The position numbers and the translations under genes are program-made. A DNA stretch of 34,857 nt, from the NCBI GenBank assembly GCA_947575235.1, contig CANPMT010000035.1, positions 1-34,857 of the forward strand. Reading direction: 5' to 3'. Source of the stretch: an uncultured Porphyromonadaceae bacterium. Lineage in GTDB: Bacteria > Bacteroidota > Bacteroidia > Bacteroidales > Muribaculaceae. A model generated the notes under the pieces. The model saw nothing but the letters and a program-made list of their open reading frames with translations. It made no database searches and had not been told where the DNA came from. Position 1 is the first letter of the stretch. The number at the start of each line of letters is the position of its first letter. Below are positions 8,287-16,966 of the stretch, one piece after another.

Positions 8287-8352
8287 ATATCCCTTTCATG
8301 GCCCCGGCTCCGAAGGGCCGCTGTTAAAACCTGACTAAACATAACCCGCATC

Positions 8353-10314
8353 ATGACCATACGGAAAACGTTACTTACCTCCGCTCTTCTCCTCCTCTCC
8401 GCCACCGGCTCGCTGGCCCTCCAGAAAGCCCCTTATTCCGGCACACGTATCTTCTGGGACCCCACGACTGAAGTCACCATCTTCAACCCGGGCACATACG
8501 GCCGCCTCATCGAACTCCAGGACGGTCGCCTCCTGGCCGCCTCTGAATGGGGTGGAATTTCTGTGGCCACAAGCGACGACAAGGGAGCCACCTGGAGTGA
8601 CCCTGTAAAAGTGGCTTTCAATCCCGACCGTGTCTCGCTCTGCGTGCCCGACCTCATCCAGCTCTCTGACGGCACCATTCTCGTAGGATATAATCCACGC
8701 CCCGGCACCCCTTACAGCGATGAACGCAGATTCGGAATCCGACTCGTGAGGAGCACTGACAACGGCGCCACCTGGAGCGACCCTATATTCGTGTTTGACG
8801 CCCAATGCACTTTTGAAGACGGCTGCTGGGAACCATCTTTCCTTGAGCTACCCTCGGGTGAGGTGCAGTGCTATTTCGCTAATGAGAATGAATACACCTC
8901 AAGTGGCGAGCAGTGCATATCGCTATGCCGCTCTTTCGACAAGGGACTGACATGGAGCGATCCTGTGAAAGTGTCGTTCCGTGCCGGCACACGCGACGGT
9001 ATGCCTGTGCCCATATTGCTCAAAGACCAGTCAGAGATTGTGGTGATAATCGAGGATAACGGATGGCCCGGCCGGAGAAGTTTCACCGCCACTACCGTGC
9101 GCACATCGCTCGCCGACAACTGGACGGAGTATGTGGATGCCGGAAGCCCGGCCCGAAATATGATTTTCGAGACTGTTCCCGACGCATCTCTCATATCGGC
9201 AGCCCCTTATCTGAGGATGTTGCCAAACGGAATCACAGTTGCCTCTTACCAAGGGAACGAGGGGAGAAAGAATGACGACCTCAACTGGTGGGATATGTTT
9301 GTCGAGGTGGGCGATGACCGTGCCCGCAATTTCAAGGCTCGCACACGCCCTTTCATGCTCGACCTTGAGACTCATGCCAACTGGAACTCACTGGCCGTGA
9401 TTGAGGATGGTGTGGTGTGCGCTGTCGGGTCTATCGGACGACCCGGAGGAGCCAACTCCGTGAGAATGATCAAAGGATATCCGCTCGACAGCCTGCATGC
9501 CGCTTACGCCTCTCCGATAATCGATGGGGTATTGGCAGACGATGAGGGCTGGCATCCCGAATCCTCCAGGCTTATTCTCGGCAATGAGCTGAAAAGGAAA
9601 GCCACTTTCGATTTCGCTTATGATGATGACTATATCTATTTCTCAGGGAATCTGCCCGACAATAACCTCGTGAAGGAGGGTGACAATCAGGATGGTGTGC
9701 GTCTGCTGATTGATGCGGCCAATGTGTCGGGCACTCTCCCCTCTGCCGGTATGGCTCAGCTTCTTATCAATGCCGACGGCTCGATGAAAGTGTCATTGGG
9801 AGCCGGACGCACCTGGAAGGAGCAGTCGGAGACGGTGTCTGCCACCGTCAGGAAATCGGTCAACGCAGCCGAGGGCTCGCTGACTGTGGAGGCAGCCGTG
9901 CCCTGGACACTATTCGGCATATCGGCCATACCCACAGAATATCCGGTGCGCGTGGCCGTTGAGATTGTGGATAACGATGGCAACGGCAACATCACGACCG
10001 CCGGAATTCCGGATGCCCTCACCAACCAGTCATGGAGCTGGATGCCTCTCTCTCTCGCACAGAAAGGGGAATCAGGGAGTGTGTCGGAAATCATGAATAA
10101 CACCCCGGCGCCAAGAGCCGTGAAGAGCAACGGCGAACTACTGCTGAAATCGGCGGTAGCCATGGATACCGTACGACTCTATTCACTGCAGGGTGCCCTT
10201 GTGGCCCAAAGCAGGGTAATGGCTGATGAATGCAGCTTCACAATCCCTTCCGGTTCTTACGGCATTGCCGTGATTGAATGTGACAACGGAGAACAGTTTA
10301 CTTTAAAATATTAA
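8353..10314 (+). CDS. Asp-box beta-propeller glycosidase-like protein with CBM9-like domain
   Basis: This 653-aa protein has a signal peptide (MTIRKTLLTSALLLLSATGSLA). Three clear Asp boxes of the sialidase superfamily are present: SDDKGATW, STDNGATW and SFDKGLTW. The propeller spans roughly residues 30-375. WEPSFLELPSGEVQCYFANE resembles the acidic active-site strand of BNR-fold hydrolases such as exo-arabinanases (GH93). The classical sialidase RIP motif is absent, so I do not call it a sialidase. Residues about 385-570 (GVLADDEGWHP...DDDYIYFSGNL...DGVRLLIDAAN) look like a CBM9-type sugar-binding domain. The C-terminus (VRLYSLQGALVAQS...) is a type IX-like sorting domain. Its stop is 1 bp before the GH31 start, so they form one operon. 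Substrate is unknown. Confidence 0.8.
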   Translation: MTIRKTLLTSALLLLSATGSLALQKAPYSGTRIFWDPTTEVTIFNPGTYGRLIELQDGRLLAASEWGGISVATSDDKGATWSDPVKVAFNPDRVSLCVPDLIQLSDGTILVGYNPRPGTPYSDERRFGIRLVRSTDNGATWSDPIFVFDAQCTFEDGCWEPSFLELPSGEVQCYFANENEYTSSGEQCISLCRSFDKGLTWSDPVKVSFRAGTRDGMPVPILLKDQSEIVVIIEDNGWPGRRSFTATTVRTSLADNWTEYVDAGSPARNMIFETVPDASLISAAPYLRMLPNGITVASYQGNEGRKNDDLNWWDMFVEVGDDRARNFKARTRPFMLDLETHANWNSLAVIEDGVVCAVGSIGRPGGANSVRMIKGYPLDSLHAAYASPIIDGVLADDEGWHPESSRLILGNELKRKATFDFAYDDDYIYFSGNLPDNNLVKEGDNQDGVRLLIDAANVSGTLPSAGMAQLLINADGSMKVSLGAGRTWKEQSETVSATVRKSVNAAEGSLTVEAAVPWTLFGISAIPTEYPVRVAVEIVDNDGNGNITTAGIPDALTNQSWSWMPLSLAQKGESGSVSEIMNNTPAPRAVKSNGELLLKSAVAMDTVRLYSLQGALVAQSRVMADECSFTIPSGSYGIAVIECDNGEQFTLKY

Positions 10315-10315
10315 C

Positions 10316-12838
10316 ATGATGATGAATAAGACTCTCATCTCTCTTGCTCTTCTCACCTCACCTGTTATCAGTATGGCTGAAACTGTCTATTCTGATGCCA
10401 ACGTGCGGTTCTCGCTTATATCTGACGGCGCCGTGCGGATGGAGTATGCCCCTGACGGTGCATTCACCGACGAGAAATCGTTCTTGGCAGTCAACCGCCA
10501 ATATCCGGATGTCAAGGCGGATGTCAGGACTGACGGCGACTCTGTGATCATAACCACCTCGAAGATGCGCATCTCCTATCTCAAGGGTAGCGGCAAATTC
10601 TCGCCCACTAACCTTAAGATCTCATCTCCCGCCGACGCCGGCTTCAGCTATCAATGGCGTCCGGGCGACGTGCAGAAGGGGAACCTCCTCGGCACCTACC
10701 GCACCCTCGACAATTATAACGGGCGCATCAATGACGACACACATCAGCCCATGCCCATAGAGGATGGTCTTTTGGCCCGCGACGGCTGGACCCTCATCGA
10801 CGACTCGAAAAATCTTCTTTTCGATGGCGACAAGGATTGGGACTGGGTGAAGGAACGCCCTTCGCAGGATGTCCAGGACTGGTATTTCCTCGCCTATGGC
10901 AATGACTATAAGAGCGCGTTGGGCGATTACACCCGCTTCGCGGGGAAGATGCCTCTCCCCCCGCGCTACGCATTCGGCTTCTGGTGGTCGCGCTACTGGC
11001 TGTACAGTGATAATGAACTGCGCGACCTCATAGCCGACTTCAAGGCTTATGACATACCACTCGATGTGCTCGTCATCGACATGGACTGGCACTACACCGA
11101 ACCTGGCAAAGGGGGATGGACCGGCTTCACATGGAACCGCAGCCTCTTCCCCGACCCTGCCGGTCTGCTGAAGTTTATCAAGGATAACAATCTCCAGATC
11201 ACGATGAATCTACACCCCGCCGACGGCATAGCGGCCTACGAGGAGCAGTATGCCGACGTGGCGAAGGGTATGGGAATCGACCCCTCCTCCAAGGAGACGA
11301 TACCATTCGAGGCCTCCTCGAAGAGATTCATGTCTAACTGGTTTGAGCATATACTACGTCCGCAGCAGGAGATGGGGGTTGACTTCTGGTGGCTCGACTG
11401 GCAGCAGTGGCCCAACGACAAGAAGATTCCCTCGCTGAGCAATACCTGGTGGCTCAATTACGCGTTCTTCTCTGAGATGGAGCGCAACAGCAGCCGTCGC
11501 CCTATGCTCTATCACCGCTGGGGCGGACTCGGCAACCATCGCTATCAGATCGGCTTCTCGGGCGACGCCGACATCACATGGGAGTCGCTCGATTTCCAGC
11601 CCTATTTCAACTCCACGGCCTCGAACGTGCTTTACGGCTACTGGAGCCATGACATAGGTGGCCACCATCGAGGCATAGGGCGTATCGAGCCGGAGATGTA
11701 TATACGCTGGATGCAGTTCGGAGCCCTCAGTCCGATTCTCCGTGCCCATTCCACAAAGATGACGGAGCTGAAGAAGGAGCCCTGGAATTTCGACAAGGAG
11801 CATTCTTCGATTCTGCGCGACATCATCCGCCAGCGTTATGATATGTCGCCCTATATCTACACCATGGCGCGAAAGGCGCATGACACGGGTGTGTCGATAT
11901 GCCGACCCATGTATTATGACTATCCCGACGCGCAGGAGGCATATGACTTCGCCAATGAGTATATGTTTGGCGACGACATCCTCGTTATGCCCATCACCTC
12001 ACCCATGCAGGGACGCTACTCGAGGGCAAAGATCTGGCTCCCCGCCGGCAACGACTGGTTTGAGATGCAGACCGGCACCCTTCTGAAAGGGGGCCGGATT
12101 GTGGAACGTGATTTCCAGCTCGATGAGTATCCGGTGTATGTGAAGGCCGGTTCAGTGATTCCAATGTCTTACGGACTCGACAACCTGCGCGATAATGACG
12201 CGCCCTACACCATCAATCTCTATCCCGGCGGCGACGGTGAGTGCTCGATATATGAGGATAACGGTAATGACAAGGGGTATGAGAACGGTTACGCCACAAC
12301 AAAGGTGACTTCGCGTTGGGTCGGCAACGACCTCAAGGTGACGATTGAGCCCCGCAAGGGTAAGTATGAGGGTATGCCCTCGAAGCGCGTCATCGACCTG
12401 CGCCTTAACTCAATGGCTCCTCCGGCTTCGGTAAAGGTAAACGGCAAGGAGACCCCCTTCACCTATGACGGCAACTCGCTCCACGTCGACATAAAGAGCG
12501 CGGCTATGGATTGCAGCAAACGACGTGAGATTACCGTGAGCTATCCCTCGCGGGAGAAAGCCGAGATAACCGACGGCACGATTGCCCGCTTCCGTCATGT
12601 GCAGAAGGCTGCCTTGGGGTTGAAAAACCGCAACGCGTGGATTGTCATGAAGGAACCTCTCGCCAATCTTGAGTCGGCCGGTCGCCTGATGACCTATCAT
12701 CCGGAGAAGTTCACCGCGACACTCGATGAGTTTAACCGCAACTTCAAGCGTCTCCCCGAGATTCTCAAGGAGAATGAACTTGACGATGACACGCGCACAT
12801 GGTTCCTCAACGAGGTGAATTATTCCAACGACAAATAA
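10316..12838 (+). CDS. GH31 alpha-glycosidase, secreted
   Basis: This 840-aa protein has a signal peptide after three consecutive Met codons (MMMNKTLISLALLTSPVISMA). Family 31 features are clear: DVLVIDMDWHYTEPGKGGWTGF, the nucleophile region GVDFWWLDWQQW with Asp361, the acid/base region GFSGDADITWES with Asp417, YWSHDIGGHH, and C-terminal beta domains. GH31 enzymes release terminal alpha-linked glucose, xylose, galactose, GalNAc or sulfoquinovose; the subfamily cannot be fixed by eye. Residues about 750-840 form a charged, probably helical extension beyond the usual C-terminal beta domain. It is followed 29 bp later by an aldose epimerase lipoprotein, which fits release of an alpha-anomeric sugar. 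Confidence 0.92.
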   Translation: MMMNKTLISLALLTSPVISMAETVYSDANVRFSLISDGAVRMEYAPDGAFTDEKSFLAVNRQYPDVKADVRTDGDSVIITTSKMRISYLKGSGKFSPTNLKISSPADAGFSYQWRPGDVQKGNLLGTYRTLDNYNGRINDDTHQPMPIEDGLLARDGWTLIDDSKNLLFDGDKDWDWVKERPSQDVQDWYFLAYGNDYKSALGDYTRFAGKMPLPPRYAFGFWWSRYWLYSDNELRDLIADFKAYDIPLDVLVIDMDWHYTEPGKGGWTGFTWNRSLFPDPAGLLKFIKDNNLQITMNLHPADGIAAYEEQYADVAKGMGIDPSSKETIPFEASSKRFMSNWFEHILRPQQEMGVDFWWLDWQQWPNDKKIPSLSNTWWLNYAFFSEMERNSSRRPMLYHRWGGLGNHRYQIGFSGDADITWESLDFQPYFNSTASNVLYGYWSHDIGGHHRGIGRIEPEMYIRWMQFGALSPILRAHSTKMTELKKEPWNFDKEHSSILRDIIRQRYDMSPYIYTMARKAHDTGVSICRPMYYDYPDAQEAYDFANEYMFGDDILVMPITSPMQGRYSRAKIWLPAGNDWFEMQTGTLLKGGRIVERDFQLDEYPVYVKAGSVIPMSYGLDNLRDNDAPYTINLYPGGDGECSIYEDNGNDKGYENGYATTKVTSRWVGNDLKVTIEPRKGKYEGMPSKRVIDLRLNSMAPPASVKVNGKETPFTYDGNSLHVDIKSAAMDCSKRREITVSYPSREKAEITDGTIARFRHVQKAALGLKNRNAWIVMKEPLANLESAGRLMTYHPEKFTATLDEFNRNFKRLPEILKENELDDDTRTWFLNEVNYSNDK

Positions 12839-12867
12839 AAAATCATTATACTCTTAAACTATCTCTA

Positions 12868-14031
12868 ATGAAGAAACATGCAATCTACGCAGGAGCGGCC
12901 TCAGTGCTTTTGATGGCTGCCTGCGGCAACCACAGTGCAGAGACGGGGCTTACCAAATCAGGACTCGACCCCGAGAAATTCGTAAGTGTGTTCAGAGGCG
13001 ATTCCACAGCCCTCTACACTCTTGTCAACGCCGAGGGCGCTGAAGCCTGTATCACCAACTTCGGCGGACGCCTCGTGTCGATGATGGTGCCCGACCGCAA
13101 CGGTGAGTTCAAGGATGTGGTGCTCGGGTTCGACAGCATCCAGGCTTACTTCCCCGAGAACAATCTCACTGACTTCGGCGCCACGATAGGCCGCTATGCC
13201 AACCGTATCAACCAGGGACGTTTCTCAATCGACGGCACTGAATATCAGCTCCCGCTCAACAACGGCCCGCACTCACTTCACGGCGGTGGCGAGTTGGGCG
13301 ACCTCGGCTGGCAGTACCGTGTGTTCAAAGCTGAGCAGATCAACGACTCCACGCTTGTGCTGACCCTCAATTCGCCCGACGGCGACAACGGGTATCCCGG
13401 CAATATGAATGCCAAGGTGGTATATTCTCTCTTGCCCGGCAATAAGCTCGACATCTCATACACGGCCAACACCGACAAGCCCACCATTGTCAACCTCACC
13501 AACCATTCATATTTCAATCTCAACGGCGACCCCTCCTCTCCCGTCACCAACAATGAGATCATGATTGCGGCGTCGAGCATCACACCGATTGATTCCACCT
13601 ATATGACCGACGGCACTTACCGCGCAGTGGAGGGTACACCCTTCGATTTCCGCAGTGCCCGTGTCATAGGCGACGGCATCAAGGATTTCTCTGACGAGCA
13701 GGTGAAGAACGGCAATGGCTACGACCATAACTTCGTGCTTGACACACGCGGCGACATCTCCACCCCGGCAATCGAGCTTTACAGCCCCGCCACAGGTATC
13801 GTGATGGAGATGTACACCTCCGAACCCGGCGTACAGTTCTATTCAGGCAACTTCCTCGACGGCACTGTCACCGGCAAAGGGGGCAAGGTCTACAACCAGC
13901 ATGCAGGTATGGCGCTTGAGAGCCAGCACTATCCCGACTCTCCCAACAAACCGGAGTGGCCCACAGTGCGTCTCAATCCCGACGACACCTACACCTCACA
14001 CTGCATCTACAAATTCTCTGTAAGAAACTGA
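12868..14031 (+). CDS. galM: Aldose 1-epimerase (mutarotase) lipoprotein
   Basis: This 387-aa enzyme interconverts alpha and beta anomers of hexoses such as galactose or glucose. Motifs are ATIGRYANRINQGRF, PHSLHGG, NHSYFNL with the catalytic His, DHNFVLD, and MALESQHYPDSPNKPEWP with the catalytic Glu. The ATG at 12868 is chosen because it yields MKKHAIYAGAASVLLMAAC, a lipoprotein signal with lipobox Cys19; an in-frame ATG at 12799 lies inside the GH31 gene. An exported, lipid-anchored mutarotase next to exo-glycosidases suggests it works on sugars freed in the periplasm. A strong terminator follows. Confidence 0.92.
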   Translation: MKKHAIYAGAASVLLMAACGNHSAETGLTKSGLDPEKFVSVFRGDSTALYTLVNAEGAEACITNFGGRLVSMMVPDRNGEFKDVVLGFDSIQAYFPENNLTDFGATIGRYANRINQGRFSIDGTEYQLPLNNGPHSLHGGGELGDLGWQYRVFKAEQINDSTLVLTLNSPDGDNGYPGNMNAKVVYSLLPGNKLDISYTANTDKPTIVNLTNHSYFNLNGDPSSPVTNNEIMIAASSITPIDSTYMTDGTYRAVEGTPFDFRSARVIGDGIKDFSDEQVKNGNGYDHNFVLDTRGDISTPAIELYSPATGIVMEMYTSEPGVQFYSGNFLDGTVTGKGGKVYNQHAGMALESQHYPDSPNKPEWPTVRLNPDDTYTSHCIYKFSVRN

Positions 14032-14049
14032 GGACACATATGACGTAAG

Positions 14050-14088
14050 GAGGGCACTGACGCTAACAATGGTCGCGTCAGTGCCCTC
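14050..14088. terminator. Intrinsic terminator after the epimerase gene
   Basis: The 14-bp perfect stem GAGGGCACTGACGC (14050-14063) with its complement (14075-14088) has an 11-nt loop and lies 18 bp past the epimerase stop. It is followed by a short T-rich stretch. It also lies downstream of the minus-strand PH-like gene and may serve both. Confidence 0.8.
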
Positions 14089-14111
14089 TTCATATCATTG
14101 CATCAGCACCG

Positions 14112-14576
14112 TTATTTGATTCTCTCATTGATAAAGGTCACCATCGCCGGGGCGTTGTTGCTGCTTATCATATACTGTTTCCCATCCTTCATCTTGATAA
14201 GGAAGCGTTCGTCACCCTTCCCCACGAAAGTGGTATACTCACCATACTTGGCATCCTTTCCGCGGCCCCAGTAACCGCCGAACCCTTTGCTGGTTGAGCT
14301 TTTCTGGGTGGATGGCTCAACCAAAGTGACCGATTCAATCTGATCGATAGGTATCTTGGTAGTCTTCAACGGATGGTGAACGGCCACGTAGCTATCATCG
14401 GTCGAGACAGATAGAGGCATGAAACAGAGCCCCAACAGAATGACGAAAATAAAGAAGCACCACCACATCCACCAGAAGAATCCGGGCAGCGGTATGAAGA
14501 ACACGATAACGAAAATACAGATCCAGAAGATGGTCCATCCCCAGGTATCCGATCCATAATTAACTCTCTCTCTCAT
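14112..14576 (-). CDS. Small membrane protein with PH-like domain
   Basis: A 154-aa protein starts at the ATG on the complement of 14574-14576 (MRERVNYGSDTWGW); a longer frame begins 65 codons earlier but looks non-coding there. Two aromatic-rich membrane helices (residues about 12-31 and 34-55) are followed by a soluble domain beginning SVSTDDSYVAVHHP and including TKIPIDQIESVTLVEPS, EYTTFVGKGDERFLIKMKDGKQYMISS and VTFINERIK. This alternation is typical of bacterial PH-like (bPH) domains behind two helices. The function is unknown. It stands alone, convergent with the epimerase gene, and marks the left edge of the AT-rich island. Confidence 0.72.
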   Translation of the reverse strand: MRERVNYGSDTWGWTIFWICIFVIVFFIPLPGFFWWMWWCFFIFVILLGLCFMPLSVSTDDSYVAVHHPLKTTKIPIDQIESVTLVEPSTQKSSTSKGFGGYWGRGKDAKYGEYTTFVGKGDERFLIKMKDGKQYMISSNNAPAMVTFINERIK

Positions 14577-15101
14577 AATGACAAAGTTTTTATAAGTTGA
14601 ACGTTTTTCAAAACTCTTGCAAACCTTACAAGCAATAATATAACGTCCGACACAACCATTTTGCTCACCCACCCTCCCGAATATATTCTTTTTATCCACA
14701 GAAAAAATCACAATATTAATCCATAGGACACTAAGCTTTCCATCTCCTTGCTCACTTGACAATGACGACAAACCGTTATCTATATTGACTGCACATTTAT
14801 ATGGTTCTTAATTATCCATTTATAGAACTAAAGATACTGATTATATTTAAAGACTTATACCCAATATCTTACCCAATATCCAATTCTTTGTAGGAAAACA
14901 CCAAAGTTTCAAATAAAATTTGTAACTTTGCGAATTGAAGCATACACGCGCAGACAGAAGACCACCCAATAAATAACAACTAATATTCAACATATCAAGG
15001 AACTTCCCTGTAGTCGCGAACCATTTAATGCTCGCACTTTGCGTAAAGGGCTTGGTCGCTTGTCTGCCTACTCGGAAGTTCCTTAACTTATATACCACAA
15101 C
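14577..15101. other. AT-rich intergenic region before the methyltransferases
   Basis: In this 525-bp gap, the left part (to about 14880) holds no gene that I can support, only a 12-bp tandem repeat (TACCCAATATC at 14858-14868 and 14870-14880). The right part holds a promoter and the structured leader described separately. A minus-strand frame of 83 codons over 14847-15098 is not credible as a gene because it overlaps the promoter and the leader structure. Confidence 0.6.
14923..14931 (+). promoter_or_regulatory. -7 promoter element of the restriction-modification operon
   Basis: TAACTTTGC matches the Bacteroidota -7 consensus. It lies about 170 bp before the first methyltransferase, so the transcript would have a leader of about 160 nt. 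No clear -33 element is seen. Confidence 0.6.
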
Positions 15102-15105
15102 ATGA
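14950..15105 (+). promoter_or_regulatory. Structured leader RNA with possible pseudoknot
   Basis: Nested pairings can be drawn by hand. P1 is AAGGAACTTCC (14997-15007) with GGAAGTTCCTT (15074-15084). P2 is GTAG (15010-15013) with CTAC (15068-15071). P3 is GCGAACC (15016-15022) with GGTCGC (15054-15059), with one bulged A. P4 is CGCA (15033-15036) with TGCG (15040-15043). In addition GCAGACA (14950-14956), outside P1, is complementary to TGTCTGC (15061-15067) in the P2/P3 internal loop, giving a pseudoknot or an alternative fold. The nested set argues for a structured cis-regulatory RNA. I do not recognise the class with certainty. Confidence 0.6.
15028..15105 (+). CDS. Short upstream ORF overlapping the methyltransferase start
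   Basis: A 25-codon frame starts at ATG 15028 (MLALCVKGLVAC...) inside the structured leader and ends with TGA at 15103-15105. This overlaps the methyltransferase ATG at 15102 as ATGA, the same four-base overlap that joins the two methyltransferases. It may be a regulatory upstream ORF giving translational coupling. Whether it is translated is not shown. Confidence 0.4.
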   Translation: MLALCVKGLVACLPTRKFLNLYTTT

Positions 15106-16037
15106 CAATTACATCGTTATTCAGTGGCGCTGGTGGTCTTGACCTTGGTCTTATTCAAGCCGGGAATGAAGTTGTATGGGCAAACGACATTGATAAAGAC
15201 GCTGTGGAAACTTATCGGAATAATATTGGTCACCACATTATATGTAAAGATATAAAAGACATTCATTTATCAGAGATACCCTATACAGATGTCGTTGTTG
15301 GGGGGTTCCCTTGTCAAGGATTCAGCATTGCAAATCTAAAGAGAAATCCAAAGGATGAACGGAATCAATTATACCTGTATTTTTATACTATTGTAAAAAA
15401 CAATCAACCACAATTTTTTATCGCAGAGAACGTCAAAGGTATTTTAAGTTTAGATGGAGGGAATATCATCAAGCAAATAGTAACCGATTTTAACAGTGCG
15501 GGCTATTTAGTTGAAGTCCATAAAATCAATGCCGCTGATTACGGTGTCCCCCAGCATAGAGAACGCGTTATAATAGTGGGACAACGAATAGATATAGCTT
15601 CAAATATGCTCTTCAAATTTCCAAAGCCAACACATTGCAAAGATGGAATAAAGTTACCTAAATGGGTTTCCATGGAAACTGCTTTATCTTCCCGGCCACT
15701 TAATTATAAGGAAGAAAAAGACCCCAACGCATACGGTTCCTCTTATCGATTTGTAGCCAGGAATTTTACAGCACATAGAACTTCTGACCCTACAAAACCA
15801 TCTCCTACAATTCTTGCAAGAGGAAACGGCAAGGGAGGAGTATGCGCAATTCCCCATTACAATGGAGAAAGGCGTTTGACCATCCGCGAAAGTGCGATTA
15901 TACAAACTTTCCCTTACGATTTTGTATTCGCTGGAAAAATGGGAAGTTGCTATCGACAAATTGGCAATGCTGTGCCTGTAGCCTTCGCCCGTAAGTTAGG
16001 TCTTGAACTAAAACGATTAGAAAACGAAGTATTATGA
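15102..16037 (+). CDS. DNA cytosine-C5 methyltransferase 1 of an RM system
   Basis: This 311-aa enzyme transfers methyl from S-adenosylmethionine to C5 of cytosine in a specific DNA site, protecting it from the partner endonuclease. Motif I is SLFSGAGGLDLG, motif IV GGFPCQGFS with catalytic Cys71, motif VI AENVKG with Glu109, motif VIII GVPQHRERVIIVG, motif IX in the TILARGNGKGG region, and motif X RQIGNAVPVAFA. The target-recognition region lies between VIII and IX, about residues 185-240, and is short. The gene is AT-rich compared with its neighbours. It overlaps the second methyltransferase by four bases (ATGA) and is clearly its paralogue, the two aligning colinearly over their whole length. 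Confidence 0.95.
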   Translation: MTITSLFSGAGGLDLGLIQAGNEVVWANDIDKDAVETYRNNIGHHIICKDIKDIHLSEIPYTDVVVGGFPCQGFSIANLKRNPKDERNQLYLYFYTIVKNNQPQFFIAENVKGILSLDGGNIIKQIVTDFNSAGYLVEVHKINAADYGVPQHRERVIIVGQRIDIASNMLFKFPKPTHCKDGIKLPKWVSMETALSSRPLNYKEEKDPNAYGSSYRFVARNFTAHRTSDPTKPSPTILARGNGKGGVCAIPHYNGERRLTIRESAIIQTFPYDFVFAGKMGSCYRQIGNAVPVAFARKLGLELKRLENEVL

Positions 16038-16966
16038 AAGTCGTATCTTTATTTAGTGGCGCTGGAGGACTTGATCTTGGATTTATTCAAGCCGGTCACA
16101 ACATTGTATGGGCAAACGATGTTTATGATGATGCTGTGGCAACGTATAAAACCAATATAGGCAATCACATAATACAATCAGATATACATTGTATTGATTC
16201 TACTGAAATACCGGACTGTGATTTGATTATTGGTGGGTTTCCTTGTCAAGGTTTCTCTGTTGCCAACATAAAAAGACATTCTCAAGACACAAGAAATTCT
16301 TTATATAAAGAATTGCTCCGAGTAATAAAGGACAAAAAACCAAGATACTTCTTGGCTGAAAATGTAAAAGGTATACTTTCCTTGGACAAAGGGTCTGTAT
16401 TTTCCATGATTCTTAAGGATTTCTCAGCAGCTGGCTATAACGTCAAATATAAAGTATTGAATTCTGCCAATTTTGGAGTGCCTCAAAAAAGAGAACGAGT
16501 TATAATTGTCGGTGTTCGTAAAGATATACCTTATAATTTTGAATATCCGGAAGAAACACATTCAGAAAAAGGTGATGATGGTAAATTAAGATGGATTTCA
16601 GTCTCAGAAGCGTTAAAACCGTTTCCAGATCCTGACACCCTCAATAATATACCTAATCATGTGTATTCGAAATATAAATTAAATTTCAACGGATATATGG
16701 GTCATCGACCATTGGATCCAAACAAACCTGCACCAACAGTAACAGCACGTGGAGACAATAAGGGAGGAGTTGTAATCCTGCCCCATCCTAACAATCAGCG
16801 CAGAATGACATGCAGAGAATTGGCAACTATACAATCTTTCCCTCATGACTACTATTTTTGTGGCAACAGTTCATCGATTTATAGGCAAATCGGTAATGCT
16901 GTTCCTGTAAAAATGGCATATGCTATTGCTAAACAATTTAATCTCATTCAAAATGAATCGAATTGA
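16034..16966 (+). CDS. DNA cytosine-C5 methyltransferase 2 of an RM system
   Basis: This 310-aa enzyme is a tandem paralogue of the preceding one. Motifs are SLFSGAGGLDLG (I), GGFPCQGFS with Cys71 (IV), AENVKG with Glu109 (VI), GVPQKRERVIIVG (VIII), TVTARGDNKGG (IX) and RQIGNAVPVKMA (X). The N- and C-terminal thirds are nearly the same as in methyltransferase 1. The target-recognition segment (about residues 185-240) diverges the most. Paired C5 methyltransferases beside one endonuclease are known for asymmetric sites, where each enzyme modifies one strand. That role is likely but unproven here. The HNH endonuclease gene starts inside its 3' end, a 14-bp overlap. Confidence 0.95.
   Translation: MKVVSLFSGAGGLDLGFIQAGHNIVWANDVYDDAVATYKTNIGNHIIQSDIHCIDSTEIPDCDLIIGGFPCQGFSVANIKRHSQDTRNSLYKELLRVIKDKKPRYFLAENVKGILSLDKGSVFSMILKDFSAAGYNVKYKVLNSANFGVPQKRERVIIVGVRKDIPYNFEYPEETHSEKGDDGKLRWISVSEALKPFPDPDTLNNIPNHVYSKYKLNFNGYMGHRPLDPNKPAPTVTARGDNKGGVVILPHPNNQRRMTCRELATIQSFPHDYYFCGNSSSIYRQIGNAVPVKMAYAIAKQFNLIQNESN

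Larger units (their letters stand above)
8028..8352. other. Divergent intergenic region between glycan-degrading genes
   Basis: This 325-bp gap holds the GH92 promoter and leader hairpin on the minus strand and a TAACTTTGC -7 element on the plus strand (8278-8286), about 65 bp before the propeller gene. I see no gene in it. Confidence 0.7.

Noticed and set aside
12799..12867. Upstream start for the epimerase within the GH31 gene
   Set aside because: It would bury the lipoprotein signal peptide that begins at 12868.
14858..14880. Two TACCCAATATC copies as operator or CRISPR-like repeat
   Set aside because: Only two copies, directly adjacent, with no spacer pattern; reported only as a note in the intergenic entry.
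14847..15098. Minus-strand frame of 83 codons over the methyltransferase leader
   Set aside because: It lies exactly over the promoter and the folded leader RNA; its open frame is explained by the structure and AT-rich sequence, and it has no start context or domain.
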